Positions 12,870 through 19,390 of a stretch of 23,133 nucleotides of DNA are shown here, piece by piece. The notes under the pieces are model-generated. The model was not told where the DNA came from. It saw only the letters and a program-made list of their open reading frames with translations, and searched no databases. Source of the stretch: a virus. Position numbers and translations under genes: made by a program. The stretch spans positions 1 to 23,133 of IMG/VR virus record IMGVR_UViG_3300006917_000161; one strand, 5' to 3'. How positions within the stretch are numbered: position 1 is the first letter of the stretch; each line of letters opens with the position of its first letter.

Positions 12870-15311
12870 TTATCCTAACGGTAGCAGTCCTGACGGTGCC
12901 TGACCTGGGGCTTCTTCAACTTCTAGCTTTGTGACTGTGCCATCTTCACGAATTATTGTAGCTGTCTTTTTCCCCGGCTTTGGCATTTCAATATTAAAAT
13001 TCATTGGCGGCATGGCCGGTGCTGCTACTTGAATTATCTTTGGCTCTGGCGCCTGTGGTGTATTAGATGATTCGATTTGCATCCGAACGCCTTCAAGGTC
13101 AGCCTCTTGCTTTAATCTCATTTCCTCGAGCATCGCTTCCTGGGCATTGATCTGTGCCTTAAATTGTTCAATGGCTATGCGCTGGTTTTCCTGCATCAGA
13201 AGCGCCTCGTCAAGAGCAGATTTCATCTGAAGTTCATACTCAGACAGCCGGTTTTCGCTCTGTGCCTTAAATGTCTCAATCTGGGCATGAACGCCCTTGA
13301 TATCCAGCTCTCTTGCAGCCAGGGCAGCATCAACTTGCTGCTTCTGCGCTTGGAGCTGGTTCTTCTGCCCTGCAACTTCTACCTTAAGCATTTCCACATT
13401 CGGTTCAGGTGGTGGCGGTGGTGCTTTCCTTCTCTTTTCCAAATCAGATACGGCACGTTTTATCATGTTCTCTGCTTGGCTAGATCCGCCCATGCTTTCA
13501 AGTACAGCAAGCAGCATGGAAAGGGCAGTCTGCATAAATTCATAATTTTCAATCGAGCCGATAGTAGCCAGCCCTTGAATCACTGTATCTGCAATCATCT
13601 TCTGCCGGGCCATCTCCCTTGCTTCATCTCTGAAGGAAGTAGAATCGGTTTCAAAATCAATTGATACCAATCTGGTTTCATCGTCCTTCAGCCTAGCCAG
13701 TGCTTCTGGGAATAGCTCATAGTGGCTTGGCTTGGCTGGTGTACCTTGAGGATTTTCTTCTGATGGCGGCTCTGCTGGTGTACCCCTTTCAAAGAATTCA
13801 AGGCCTACAATCTTGGCAATCTTATCTGCGCTAAAAACTTTCAGCGCCATATCAAGCATTCCCTGGGCTAAATCCCTGGCCAGGTCTACCATTTGCTTTT
13901 TATTGTACTTGAATCGGTCATGGGCTGAATCAGCTGCAATGTTCTGCCCGGTAGCAGTTTCTTCGGGGTTTAAAATGCCACGAAGGATTTCTGGAACGCC
14001 AATCCACTCGTAGAAATTATTCTTGAAGTGATTCTCCAGCTCGATGGCTTCTGCAATTGCATCAACTAATTCTTTAACCGGCAAATAGTGGATACATTCC
14101 TCAATGCCGCCCTTATCCAGAATGTCAGCAAGCTCAGATACAATGATAAATTCTGCGCTTTTCAGATTATTCAATGCAGCTACAACTTCAGCACTAAGGC
14201 CATAGACTAAGGCTCTGCGCTTAACAGCATCGACTAAAGTAAAGACACGTTCATATAATTTATTCAGCTGGTTTGCTGTAGATTCTAGGTAAACAAATAC
14301 TGGAGTTGGATATAGGCTCTTGCGCCTTCTGTTCTGCAAGGCAAATTTCGGGCATGGGAAAAAGTTTTGCAGCTGATATGGATCATCTTCAACTGCCAGG
14401 AAATCATCTTTGTAGCTCTCACAAACCCAGTAAATCTTCTTTGATTTCTTGCAGTAGATTTCATACCCGTGCAGCTGAAGTCCTGGGCTATCTACATCTG
14501 TTTCCTTGCCATCATCATCAGAATCAGCGTTAGAATTACCAAAATAGCCTGATTTAACATATGGCAAGCTCTTGGTACCATCTGGGTTGAATCTGGCTTC
14601 TGCTTCTTCTTTATCTAGGCAAAATTTAAATCCAATCTCAGTAATTTCATCGAAGGTCTTTGCTTCAGGGCTGTGGATAACTTCATCAAACGGGGCAGGG
14701 GCAGCAAAGACTCGCTGGCTTCTCTCATCAACAGCCTCTTGCTCATAGAAGAATTGGCCTTCAGCCTCCAGGACTTCACCGCCATAAACTGAGCCGTCTT
14801 CCAGCATAAATTGGTTTTCAATCTTGGTCAGCGGAACTCTTTGGCTAGCATTTGTAGCTGTATAAATGATTTGCGCAGTGGCTTTGGCTGCGTGCATAAA
14901 GTCATTGCGAGCAGCAACCATGGTGTCATCAAAATTGCCATTGTCGATAAGGTACTGCCCAAGCCGTTCAGCAATTAGGCCCATAGTTAAAGCCAGCGGG
15001 TTCTCTATTCCGTATCTGCGCCGAGCAATTACTTTCGGAGTTCTGGAATAATAGGCTGGCTCAACTGTGGTACTTGCTACCCAATAAATCGGATAGCTGG
15101 CGTGACCGGCACCAGTAGTATCATCAGTAGATCGCTTAGAATCCAACTCATAAGCAGCATAGGCAGCCTTGCTATCTTTCCAATGTAAATCGGCAGCCTT
15201 CTTTGCAGCAGTTACCCATTTAAGCCAATAATTTACTTTGCTTCTACCAGCAGGGGTATTTTCATCGTCCGTAGCTGCTGCTGCATCGACTTTCTTATCT
15301 TCGGGTAACAT
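12870..15311 (-). CDS. Portal protein with long C-terminal coiled coil (P22-type size)
   Basis: An 813-residue portal, the dodecameric DNA gate at the capsid vertex. The N-terminal half has typical portal features (YWLKWVTAAKKAADLHWKDS; SYPIYWVASTTVEPAYYSRT) and a wing/stem region (FFPCPKFALQNRRRKSLYPT; STANQLNKLYERVFTLVDAV). It also has NFYEWIGVPEILRGI followed by ATGQNIAADS, the common helix-turn of the clip region. After a Pro run near residue 645, a long Gln/Glu-rich coiled coil extends about 100 residues, comparable in position with the barrel helix of P22 portal. It overlaps the terminase gene by 17 nt. Identity is firm by motifs, length and order; the barrel comparison is inference. 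Confidence 0.9.
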   Translation of the reverse strand: MLPEDKKVDAAAATDDENTPAGRSKVNYWLKWVTAAKKAADLHWKDSKAAYAAYELDSKRSTDDTTGAGHASYPIYWVASTTVEPAYYSRTPKVIARRRYGIENPLALTMGLIAERLGQYLIDNGNFDDTMVAARNDFMHAAKATAQIIYTATNASQRVPLTKIENQFMLEDGSVYGGEVLEAEGQFFYEQEAVDERSQRVFAAPAPFDEVIHSPEAKTFDEITEIGFKFCLDKEEAEARFNPDGTKSLPYVKSGYFGNSNADSDDDGKETDVDSPGLQLHGYEIYCKKSKKIYWVCESYKDDFLAVEDDPYQLQNFFPCPKFALQNRRRKSLYPTPVFVYLESTANQLNKLYERVFTLVDAVKRRALVYGLSAEVVAALNNLKSAEFIIVSELADILDKGGIEECIHYLPVKELVDAIAEAIELENHFKNNFYEWIGVPEILRGILNPEETATGQNIAADSAHDRFKYNKKQMVDLARDLAQGMLDMALKVFSADKIAKIVGLEFFERGTPAEPPSEENPQGTPAKPSHYELFPEALARLKDDETRLVSIDFETDSTSFRDEAREMARQKMIADTVIQGLATIGSIENYEFMQTALSMLLAVLESMGGSSQAENMIKRAVSDLEKRRKAPPPPPEPNVEMLKVEVAGQKNQLQAQKQQVDAALAARELDIKGVHAQIETFKAQSENRLSEYELQMKSALDEALLMQENQRIAIEQFKAQINAQEAMLEEMRLKQEADLEGVRMQIESSNTPQAPEPKIIQVAAPAMPPMNFNIEMPKPGKKTATIIREDGTVTKLEVEEAPGQAPSGLLPLG

Positions 15312-16896
15312 ATGGGATTGTGCTGTTATGTTGGTTTAATTGAGAAACAATGGAATTGACTGTGTGGCGCTTATTCTTATCTCTGTAATCTGGCTCTGTG
15401 ATTTTTTCAGCATCTCTAACCAGCGGCCTAACTGTATGGGCTAATCGTGCAGCATCGCAAACGTGCGTTGCCTCGCCGTCCTCCTGCGCATCTTCTGAAT
15501 TTGTCTCATGATAGCCGAGTGCTGGCAAGTAAGTTCTTAAGTATGTGCAAGATTGTTGGATGTACAGCATCGGAATTCCTTCGATGCCCTGAAGTCTGGA
15601 TCTGATTTCCTTCCAGCCGAATATTCTTGCGGTATTTCCAAGAGTTAGTGGCGCTCCGTTCTCTCTGAAGTCATCAGCCATTGTCCACTTGGTGCCGTTC
15701 TTCTTATGCCCCCTATCTGCAAAAGGATAATTATCTGAGAAGGTTAGCCCACAGGTGGTTTCTTGCGTTCGCTTTACGATTCCTTGCGCGATTAGTTCAT
15801 TGGCAAGGTGGATTCCTTTTGATGGATCTTCTTCATCACAGCCGTACCATTCCCGGTAACATATTAAAGATTCTCTTGGAAACCAGCGCTGATTGCCATT
15901 CTCATCTGTAAATTCTTGCCCATCGCTGACGCACCACCACAGGGCGGCGAAAGGCTCTGCGCTGCCCCAGTCAAAGGTGCGAAATTTAAACCAGTGGTTT
16001 GGCGGAATGAAATTTGGCACAGCATGAAGGTCGTCATTATACTCTTTGAAAAAATCACCAGCAGGGGCAGACCAATCGCCCTCGATTAGTGCCTTGGCTC
16101 TTGCTTCACCTAGTGGAAGTAATCGTCGCTTCTGCGCAATCGGATCTGCGCTTGGATTATCTGAAACTTTGCTTGGAATAAATTGGCGAATAAAGCCGCC
16201 CTCATTATCTGGTGCTTGCCAAATATCAAAGGGGTTTCTGTTCTCAATCCACTTTCTTCTGAAATAGCTAAGGCTAGGCCCTTCTGGGTTGGTGGTGTAG
16301 AACATTCTGGGAAATAGCTCCCGGCGCTCTTGCTCAGAGAAATGTGCATAAAGTTTTTCTAGCTGCTTTGGCAATGCATCCTTCATCTGCTTTGGCATAC
16401 GGCACCAAGCCCTGAGTCCGTCAATGTGGTGCTTTGGTATCTGCCCTGCCTCATCAAGCCAGATAACGTGCTTTTCTCGCCCGATGTGCTTCTCTAAGTC
16501 CTTATTCAGCAGCAAGCCATGCAGCTGAATGATTGAGCCATTCCAGAATTTGATTTCGTTCTCTGTGATTGTAACCAGCTTGTCTTGTTTCCATTGACGC
16601 AGCATGACATGGAATGAAGTCGGGCCTTCCATGTGATTGGAAATTACATCGCCGTAATACTTTCGGAAGATGTAGCACTGAAGGTGCGGAATAGCAGAGC
16701 ACCAAGCAATTAAAAAGAATCTGCCAGCAAAGCTCTTGCCTCCTTCAGATGCACCACCAAAAAGTAGTTCAGTTGATTTGGAATAAAAGGCCAGTGCTTG
16801 CCTAGGATATAGGCCCCATTCATTGATGATGCTACGACCGGCAGCTGCTTCTTTACTTAGAGTCGCTGCCCGTTCCGATCTTGAGGATGTTGACAT
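15295..16896 (-). CDS. terL: Terminase large subunit (packaging ATPase/nuclease)
   Basis: A 533-residue terminase that drives DNA into the prohead and cuts it. Walker A is GGASEGGKS at 47-55, Walker B VIWLDEA at 144-150 with acidic pair D148/E149, and motif III TTNP at 201-204. The RNase H-like nuclease domain starts with FRTFDWGSAEP (first metal-binding Asp at 309) and has the late VCDAARLAHTVRP helix. ATG 16896 lies inside the small-terminase gene (44-nt overlap); no strong Shine-Dalgarno is seen, so translation is probably coupled. All catalytic elements look intact. Confidence 0.95.
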   Translation of the reverse strand: MSTSSRSERAATLSKEAAAGRSIINEWGLYPRQALAFYSKSTELLFGGASEGGKSFAGRFFLIAWCSAIPHLQCYIFRKYYGDVISNHMEGPTSFHVMLRQWKQDKLVTITENEIKFWNGSIIQLHGLLLNKDLEKHIGREKHVIWLDEAGQIPKHHIDGLRAWCRMPKQMKDALPKQLEKLYAHFSEQERRELFPRMFYTTNPEGPSLSYFRRKWIENRNPFDIWQAPDNEGGFIRQFIPSKVSDNPSADPIAQKRRLLPLGEARAKALIEGDWSAPAGDFFKEYNDDLHAVPNFIPPNHWFKFRTFDWGSAEPFAALWWCVSDGQEFTDENGNQRWFPRESLICYREWYGCDEEDPSKGIHLANELIAQGIVKRTQETTCGLTFSDNYPFADRGHKKNGTKWTMADDFRENGAPLTLGNTARIFGWKEIRSRLQGIEGIPMLYIQQSCTYLRTYLPALGYHETNSEDAQEDGEATHVCDAARLAHTVRPLVRDAEKITEPDYRDKNKRHTVNSIVSQLNQHNSTIPYVTRR

Positions 16897-17209
16897 GGAA
16901 TTCAGGAATCAATGGCGCACCGTTCTTGCCTGTATGTTCAATTTCTTGCTTCTCTTTCCAGCCCATTCTGCACTTGGCCCAGAAGATTGCGGCAGTTAGA
17001 TTTGTTTGCGCTTGCTGGTACAGGAATCTGCCGACTGTGGCATTGGCTTTGATTGCGCCAAGCTCCAATTCTTCGGGAAAGTATTTGCGCAGAGTCTTTT
17101 CGTCGCAGCCAATCACCTTTGCAATATCTTTCTGAGGAACCCCAACAGCAGCCATTGCTTGAACTAGCGACCGATCTTTATCTGTGGGACTAAAGGGCTT
17201 TTGTGCCAT
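16853..17209 (-). CDS. terS: Terminase small subunit
   Basis: A 118-residue DNA-recognition subunit of the packaging motor. Residues 10-45 carry a helix-turn-helix (LVQAMAAVGVPQKDIAKVIG, then CDEKTLRKYFPEEL), followed by the oligomerisation helices (ANATVGRFLYQQAQT; AAIFWAKCRMGWKEK). The AIFWAK...GWKE signature is typical of a common small-terminase family. A good Shine-Dalgarno (AAGGAAAG) precedes ATG 17209. The start lies 17 nt after a tRNA-like element, and the C-terminus overlaps terL. Packaging specificity (cos or pac) cannot be read from the sequence. Confidence 0.92.
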   Translation of the reverse strand: MAQKPFSPTDKDRSLVQAMAAVGVPQKDIAKVIGCDEKTLRKYFPEELELGAIKANATVGRFLYQQAQTNLTAAIFWAKCRMGWKEKQEIEHTGKNGAPLIPEFHVNILKIGTGSDSK

Positions 17210-17888
17210 TGCTTTCCTTTTCTAAATGGAGCGCACCGGTCGGACTTGCACCGCCATCTTCCGACTGGTGAGTCGGCTGTTCTACTCTTGCACTAGGTGC
17301 GCACTTTTTCAGCCAGTAAATATATTTTATTTTTCCAGCTGTTTTGATTTTCTTTAAATTTGGATCAACTGCTTTTTTCAACGTCTTTATGCTTCTAGTT
17401 CCATACTTCGATCCGACTGTGCGAGGATGTACTTTTTTGCCAAGAAAGAAATAATGTTCATCAAAACATTCGCCATCTTTTATGAAGTTGCTTGCTTGAT
17501 ATATCTTGCCTTCGTGCCCCTGATCTCGATCGGCATACGAAACGACCAGCGCCAGTCCTGGGCAAAGTTTCTTGACCATTGATAATGCAATTTTTATTAG
17601 TCTGCTGACTGGCGTTGCATGTTGTCCCAGTGCGATTCGCACAAGCTCGCAAGCCTCGTTTTTTTTTAATCCATATGGTCGAGCCAGATTCATATTTGCC
17701 CCGATGCCGAAAAGTATGCAGCCAATAAACTTTTTATTTTCCCAGACCCCGATCTTTATCAACTTACTACTTGGCATAGAGCGAGAATAGTGCCAGCGCA
17801 TAACAGCATATTTGGCTGCATCGTAGCTGCACCAGTCAAGGCGTAAATCTATGTCCACATTCTGGGCACTCTGCTTGCTTTGGTTCAT
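17190..17888 (-). CDS. Mom-like DNA modification protein (GNAT-type), with tRNA-derived C-terminus
   Basis: A 232-residue homologue of the Mu Mom family, which modifies adenine in phage DNA and protects it from host restriction. Visible family features: LDWCSYDAAKYAVMRWHYSR at 17-36, LIKIGVWENKKFIGCILFG at 43-61, CELVRIAL at 80-87, PVSRLIKIAL at 93-102, and VVSYADRDQGHEGKIYQASN at 115-134. The GNAT-type core appears complete. It starts at ATG 17888 with an AAGGA site, overlapping the ParB-type gene by 53 nt. After residue 195 the frame passes straight through a 76-nt tRNA-like element (residues 196-221) and stops inside terS, giving a Pro/Ser/Gly-rich tail unlike the rest of the protein. Homologues' C-termini were not compared here. 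Confidence 0.85.
   Translation of the reverse strand: MNQSKQSAQNVDIDLRLDWCSYDAAKYAVMRWHYSRSMPSSKLIKIGVWENKKFIGCILFGIGANMNLARPYGLKKNEACELVRIALGQHATPVSRLIKIALSMVKKLCPGLALVVSYADRDQGHEGKIYQASNFIKDGECFDEHYFFLGKKVHPRTVGSKYGTRSIKTLKKAVDPNLKKIKTAGKIKYIYWLKKCAPSARVEQPTHQSEDGGASPTGALHLEKESNGTKAL
17227..17302 (-). other. 76-nt tRNA-like element, probably degenerate tRNA or structured mimic
   Basis: On the minus strand a perfect 7-bp acceptor stem (GCGCACC with GGTGCGC) is followed by T and an encoded CCA, and the total is exactly 76 nt. There is a 5-bp anticodon-type stem (CCGAC/GTCGG) and a T-loop TGCAAGT. Faults: the anticodon loop TCACCA has six bases, the D stem has a G-A mismatch (GTGC/GAAC), the T stem has a G-A mismatch, and there is one extra C before the acceptor 3' strand. 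If read, the anticodon would be CAC (Val). It lies fully in frame inside the end of the Mom-like gene and 17 nt before terS. It could be a decayed tRNA, an RNA-processing signal, or a packaging-site structure. I would not call it a working tRNA. Confidence 0.5.
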
Positions 17889-18309
17889 CTAGCTTTCCTT
17901 GATCGTCAATCGAGCCTGGTTCAAAATTTATTTCTTTAAGACTATCCAGCCCCCAATCAGCCAGATCAAGGCCGGAGTCCTCGAGCGAATCGAGTTCCAA
18001 GTTCAGATTATCAAAGTCCCAGAGCGAATCATTCTGTAATTTGTTATCCAGAATTCTGTACGCTTTCTTCTGTACTTCGGACAGGTTGCTTTTTTTATAC
18101 ACAGGAACAAACTGGAATCCGAGATGCTGCGCAGCGAGCAATCTGCCGTGACCTACTAAGCACTCGTTATTCTCATCAATCACAATTGGCTGATTGAATC
18201 CGAATTCTTTGATTGATTTAGCTATGCGTTCAATCTGGATTTTATCATGGCGGCGGTTGTTGAATTCGTACGGAGTGATTTGATCAATCGGAAAGTCTTC
18301 AATCTTCAT
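17836..18309 (-). CDS. ParB-type nuclease-like domain protein with C-terminal CxxC motif
   Basis: A 157-residue protein with an N-terminal ParB/Srx-type domain: IDQITPYEFNNRR at 8-20, a helix (KSIKEFGFNQPIVID), the signature LVGHGRLLAAQHLG at 51-64, and the following VQKKAYRILDNKL helix. In many phages this domain heads a DNA methyltransferase; here no methylase follows. Instead the protein ends with an acidic linker and CPECGH at 148-153, half of a zinc knuckle. The gene overlaps the Mom-like gene by 53 nt, so the pair is probably expressed and used together, possibly for DNA targeting or modification. Only one CxxC pair is present, so metal binding would need a dimer or a partner. Confidence 0.8.
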   Translation of the reverse strand: MKIEDFPIDQITPYEFNNRRHDKIQIERIAKSIKEFGFNQPIVIDENNECLVGHGRLLAAQHLGFQFVPVYKKSNLSEVQKKAYRILDNKLQNDSLWDFDNLNLELDSLEDSGLDLADWGLDSLKEINFEPGSIDDQGKLDEPKQAECPECGHRFTP

Positions 18310-18496
18310 TTTTCAATTCAGCCTCCAGTGCTGCGAGTTGGTTGATGATTTTACGGATTTCAAAAGCGAGCAGGATTCGCTCTGATTTGTAGAATTTATT
18401 ATGCCGACATTTCCAGCCGAAGTGCTGCCTGGACATATTGAGCCGTCTGGCTATAGCAGCCGAGCAAATGCCAAATTTTTGCAATCTTAGTTCCAT
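18299..18496 (-). CDS. Small helix-turn-helix protein, first gene of the late operon
   Basis: A 65-residue DNA-binding-type protein. Residues 5-28 form a helix-turn-helix (KFGICSAAIARRLNMSRQHF), then WKCRHNKFYKSERI and a Glu/Leu-rich helix to the end. Several starts are possible: GTG 18514, ATG 18505, ATG 18496. Only 18496 has a purine-rich site (GGAAAG) at usable spacing, so I chose it. It overlaps the ParB-type gene by 11 nt. Its place at the head of the leftward operon, beside divergent promoters with dyad sites, makes a role as switch regulator of late or early transcription likely but unproven. Confidence 0.65.
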   Translation of the reverse strand: MELRLQKFGICSAAIARRLNMSRQHFGWKCRHNKFYKSERILLAFEIRKIINQLAALEAELKNED

Positions 18497-18556
18497 GCTT
18501 TCCATTTGTCGCACGGATTGGCTCGAGAACGCCAGTCAAAACTAGGCAGATTGGGC

Positions 18557-18585
18557 TATATATATAGGTATATAATCCTATTCAA
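18557..18585 (-). promoter_or_regulatory. Leftward sigma70-like promoter for the late operon
   Basis: Minus-strand -35 TTGAAT (18585-18580), 17-nt spacer, -10 TATATA (18562-18557), then the expected start near 18550, about 50 bases before the HTH gene. It lies in an AT-rich alternating stretch that offers other -10 choices. Transcribing the whole terminase-to-tail operon from here is inference. Confidence 0.55.
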
Positions 18586-18596
18586 TTAAAATAATT

Positions 18597-18620
18597 TCAG
18601 CTCAGGCGCTAAGTAGCTGA
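18597..18620. promoter_or_regulatory. 24-bp dyad between divergent promoters, candidate operator
   Basis: TCAGCT (18597-18602) and AGCTGA (18615-18620) form perfect 6-bp inverted arms around 12 bp. It lies between the leftward and rightward promoters, where a dimeric regulator could control both. The small HTH protein encoded just to the left is one candidate ligand. Confidence 0.35.
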
Positions 18621-18645
18621 TTCTATTGGCCTTAAAAAGCATTAA

Positions 18646-18695
18646 AATTGTAATTAAAGTATTTACAAGCCCAGTGGTTCTGTTACAATTGTAAT
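18646..18695. promoter_or_regulatory. Repeated AATTGTAAT half-sites with palindrome over the rightward -10
   Basis: AATTGTAAT occurs at 18646-18654 and 18687-18695 in the same orientation. The second copy is part of a perfect 12-bp palindrome TTACAATTGTAA (18683-18694) that covers the -10 hexamer of the rightward promoter. The arrangement fits repressor sites blocking early transcription. Confidence 0.4.
18662..18689 (+). promoter_or_regulatory. Rightward early promoter 1
   Basis: -35 TTTACA (18662-18667), 16-nt spacer with TG just upstream of the -10, -10 TACAAT (18684-18689). The start would be near 18696, shortly before a leader hairpin and the first early gene. The -35 hexamer and the following GCCCA are shared with early promoter 2 at 20408. 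Confidence 0.6.
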
Positions 18696-18701
18696 ATAGA
18701 A

Positions 18702-18718
18702 AGGATGGAAAGCATCCT
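18702..18718 (+). other. Leader hairpin in the first early mRNA
   Basis: AGGATG (18702-18707) pairs with CATCCT (18713-18718) around GAAAG, within the first bases of the predicted transcript and about 10 nt before the Shine-Dalgarno. No T tract follows, so it is not a terminator; a 5' mRNA-protecting or protein-binding hairpin is possible. Confidence 0.5.
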
Positions 18719-18740
18719 GAATCTTTTGGAGGAACAAAAA

Positions 18741-19031
18741 ATGATAATCAGTGAAAAGAGAATCGGCAGCAAGAATGCAAAGAAGATTGTAACTCGAGCC
18801 TGGGGCGGCAACCAATGCACCTGGCTTCAAAGTTATAGCACCGTGGTTGCGGTATACGACGAAGGAACAAATAGCCTTTATATAACCGATACCAAGTACA
18901 GCAATACAACGACTCGGCATGTAAATAGCTTTGTTCAAGATTTCGTAGGCAGCAAAAAAATCACGGTTCCTGCTAATGAGCTGGCTGCTTCATTTCGGCG
19001 GAACGAATTCGCCCCTGAATCAGTAAATTAA
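18741..19031 (+). CDS. Small early phage protein, unknown (possibly DUF8033-like)
   Basis: A 96-residue protein and the first early gene. ATG 18741 has a strong TTGGAGGAA site eight bases upstream. An in-frame ATG at 18705 lies inside the leader hairpin and lacks a spaced ribosome site, so it is rejected as start. Sequence shows a mixed alpha/beta fold: KKIVTRAWGGNQCTWLQSYS, VVAVYDEGTNSLYI, then KYSNTTTRHVNSFVQDF. The pattern of Y-x-T near KYSxTTxxHxNxF resembles small phage proteins adjacent to DUF932-type genes; the family name is from memory and uncertain. Probably acts early in infection; function unknown. Confidence 0.75.
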   Translation: MIISEKRIGSKNAKKIVTRAWGGNQCTWLQSYSTVVAVYDEGTNSLYITDTKYSNTTTRHVNSFVQDFVGSKKITVPANELAASFRRNEFAPESVN

Positions 19032-19046
19032 TTGGAGGAAATTAAA

Positions 19047-19322
19047 ATGCATAAATACAACTGGATATATTTAGGAAAGCAAGCCGAGCAAGTAGACCTG
19101 AACGAATTCGTTACTATCTATTGGTTTGAAGCAGGGGCACCAGCCAGGGCCGGAAATATTCCTCCGGTCTATGGCTTGGTCGATGATCCACGCCAAGAAG
19201 ATTGGCAGCTAGTGGACGAAGATGGCTATCTTGAGAACGTCAGCGATCCAAGACCGGCTGAAATCGTTCAGCAGCTGGCCGATGCACTTCGAGAACGTAA
19301 CGAACAACTATATCAATCATAA
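19047..19322 (+). CDS. Small acidic early protein, unknown
   Basis: A 91-residue protein. ATG 19047 follows TTGGAGGAA with good spacing, 15 nt after the previous stop. It reads MHKYNWIYLGKQAEQVDLNE, then IYWFEAGAPARAGN, a DDPRQEDWQLVDEDGYLEN acidic stretch and a C-terminal helix PAEIVQQLADALRERNEQL. It carries a net negative charge. No motif is recognised; the acidic surface is a feature shared with phage proteins that mimic DNA or bind basic host proteins, which is only a suggestion. Confidence 0.7.
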   Translation: MHKYNWIYLGKQAEQVDLNEFVTIYWFEAGAPARAGNIPPVYGLVDDPRQEDWQLVDEDGYLENVSDPRPAEIVQQLADALRERNEQLYQS

Positions 19323-19334
19323 GTGCTGACTCGA

Positions 19335-19348
19335 CTGCCTTCGGGCAG
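19335..19348 (+). other. C(UUCG)G tetraloop hairpin between early genes
   Basis: CTGCC-TTCG-GGCAG: a perfect 5-bp stem closed by the extra-stable UUCG loop, in the 68-nt gap before the DUF932-type gene. No T tract follows, so termination is unlikely; it may set mRNA stability or an RNase boundary. Confidence 0.55.
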
Positions 19349-19390
19349 CCGGGCCAACAATTAAGTTGGATTTATTGGAGGAATTGAATC

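Noticed and set aside
13164-13664. 166-residue plus-strand frame
   Set aside because: Antisense to the portal coiled-coil region; Cys/Leu/Phe-rich composition is what the reverse of Gln/Glu-rich helices gives, and there is no ribosome site.
17227-17302. Functional tRNA-Val (anticodon CAC)
   Set aside because: Six-base anticodon loop, mismatches in D and T stems and an extra base make a normal tRNA unlikely; kept only as a tRNA-like element.
18705-18740. Earlier in-frame start (ATG 18705) for the first early gene
   Set aside because: The ATG is inside the leader hairpin with no spaced Shine-Dalgarno, while ATG 18741 has a near-perfect one.
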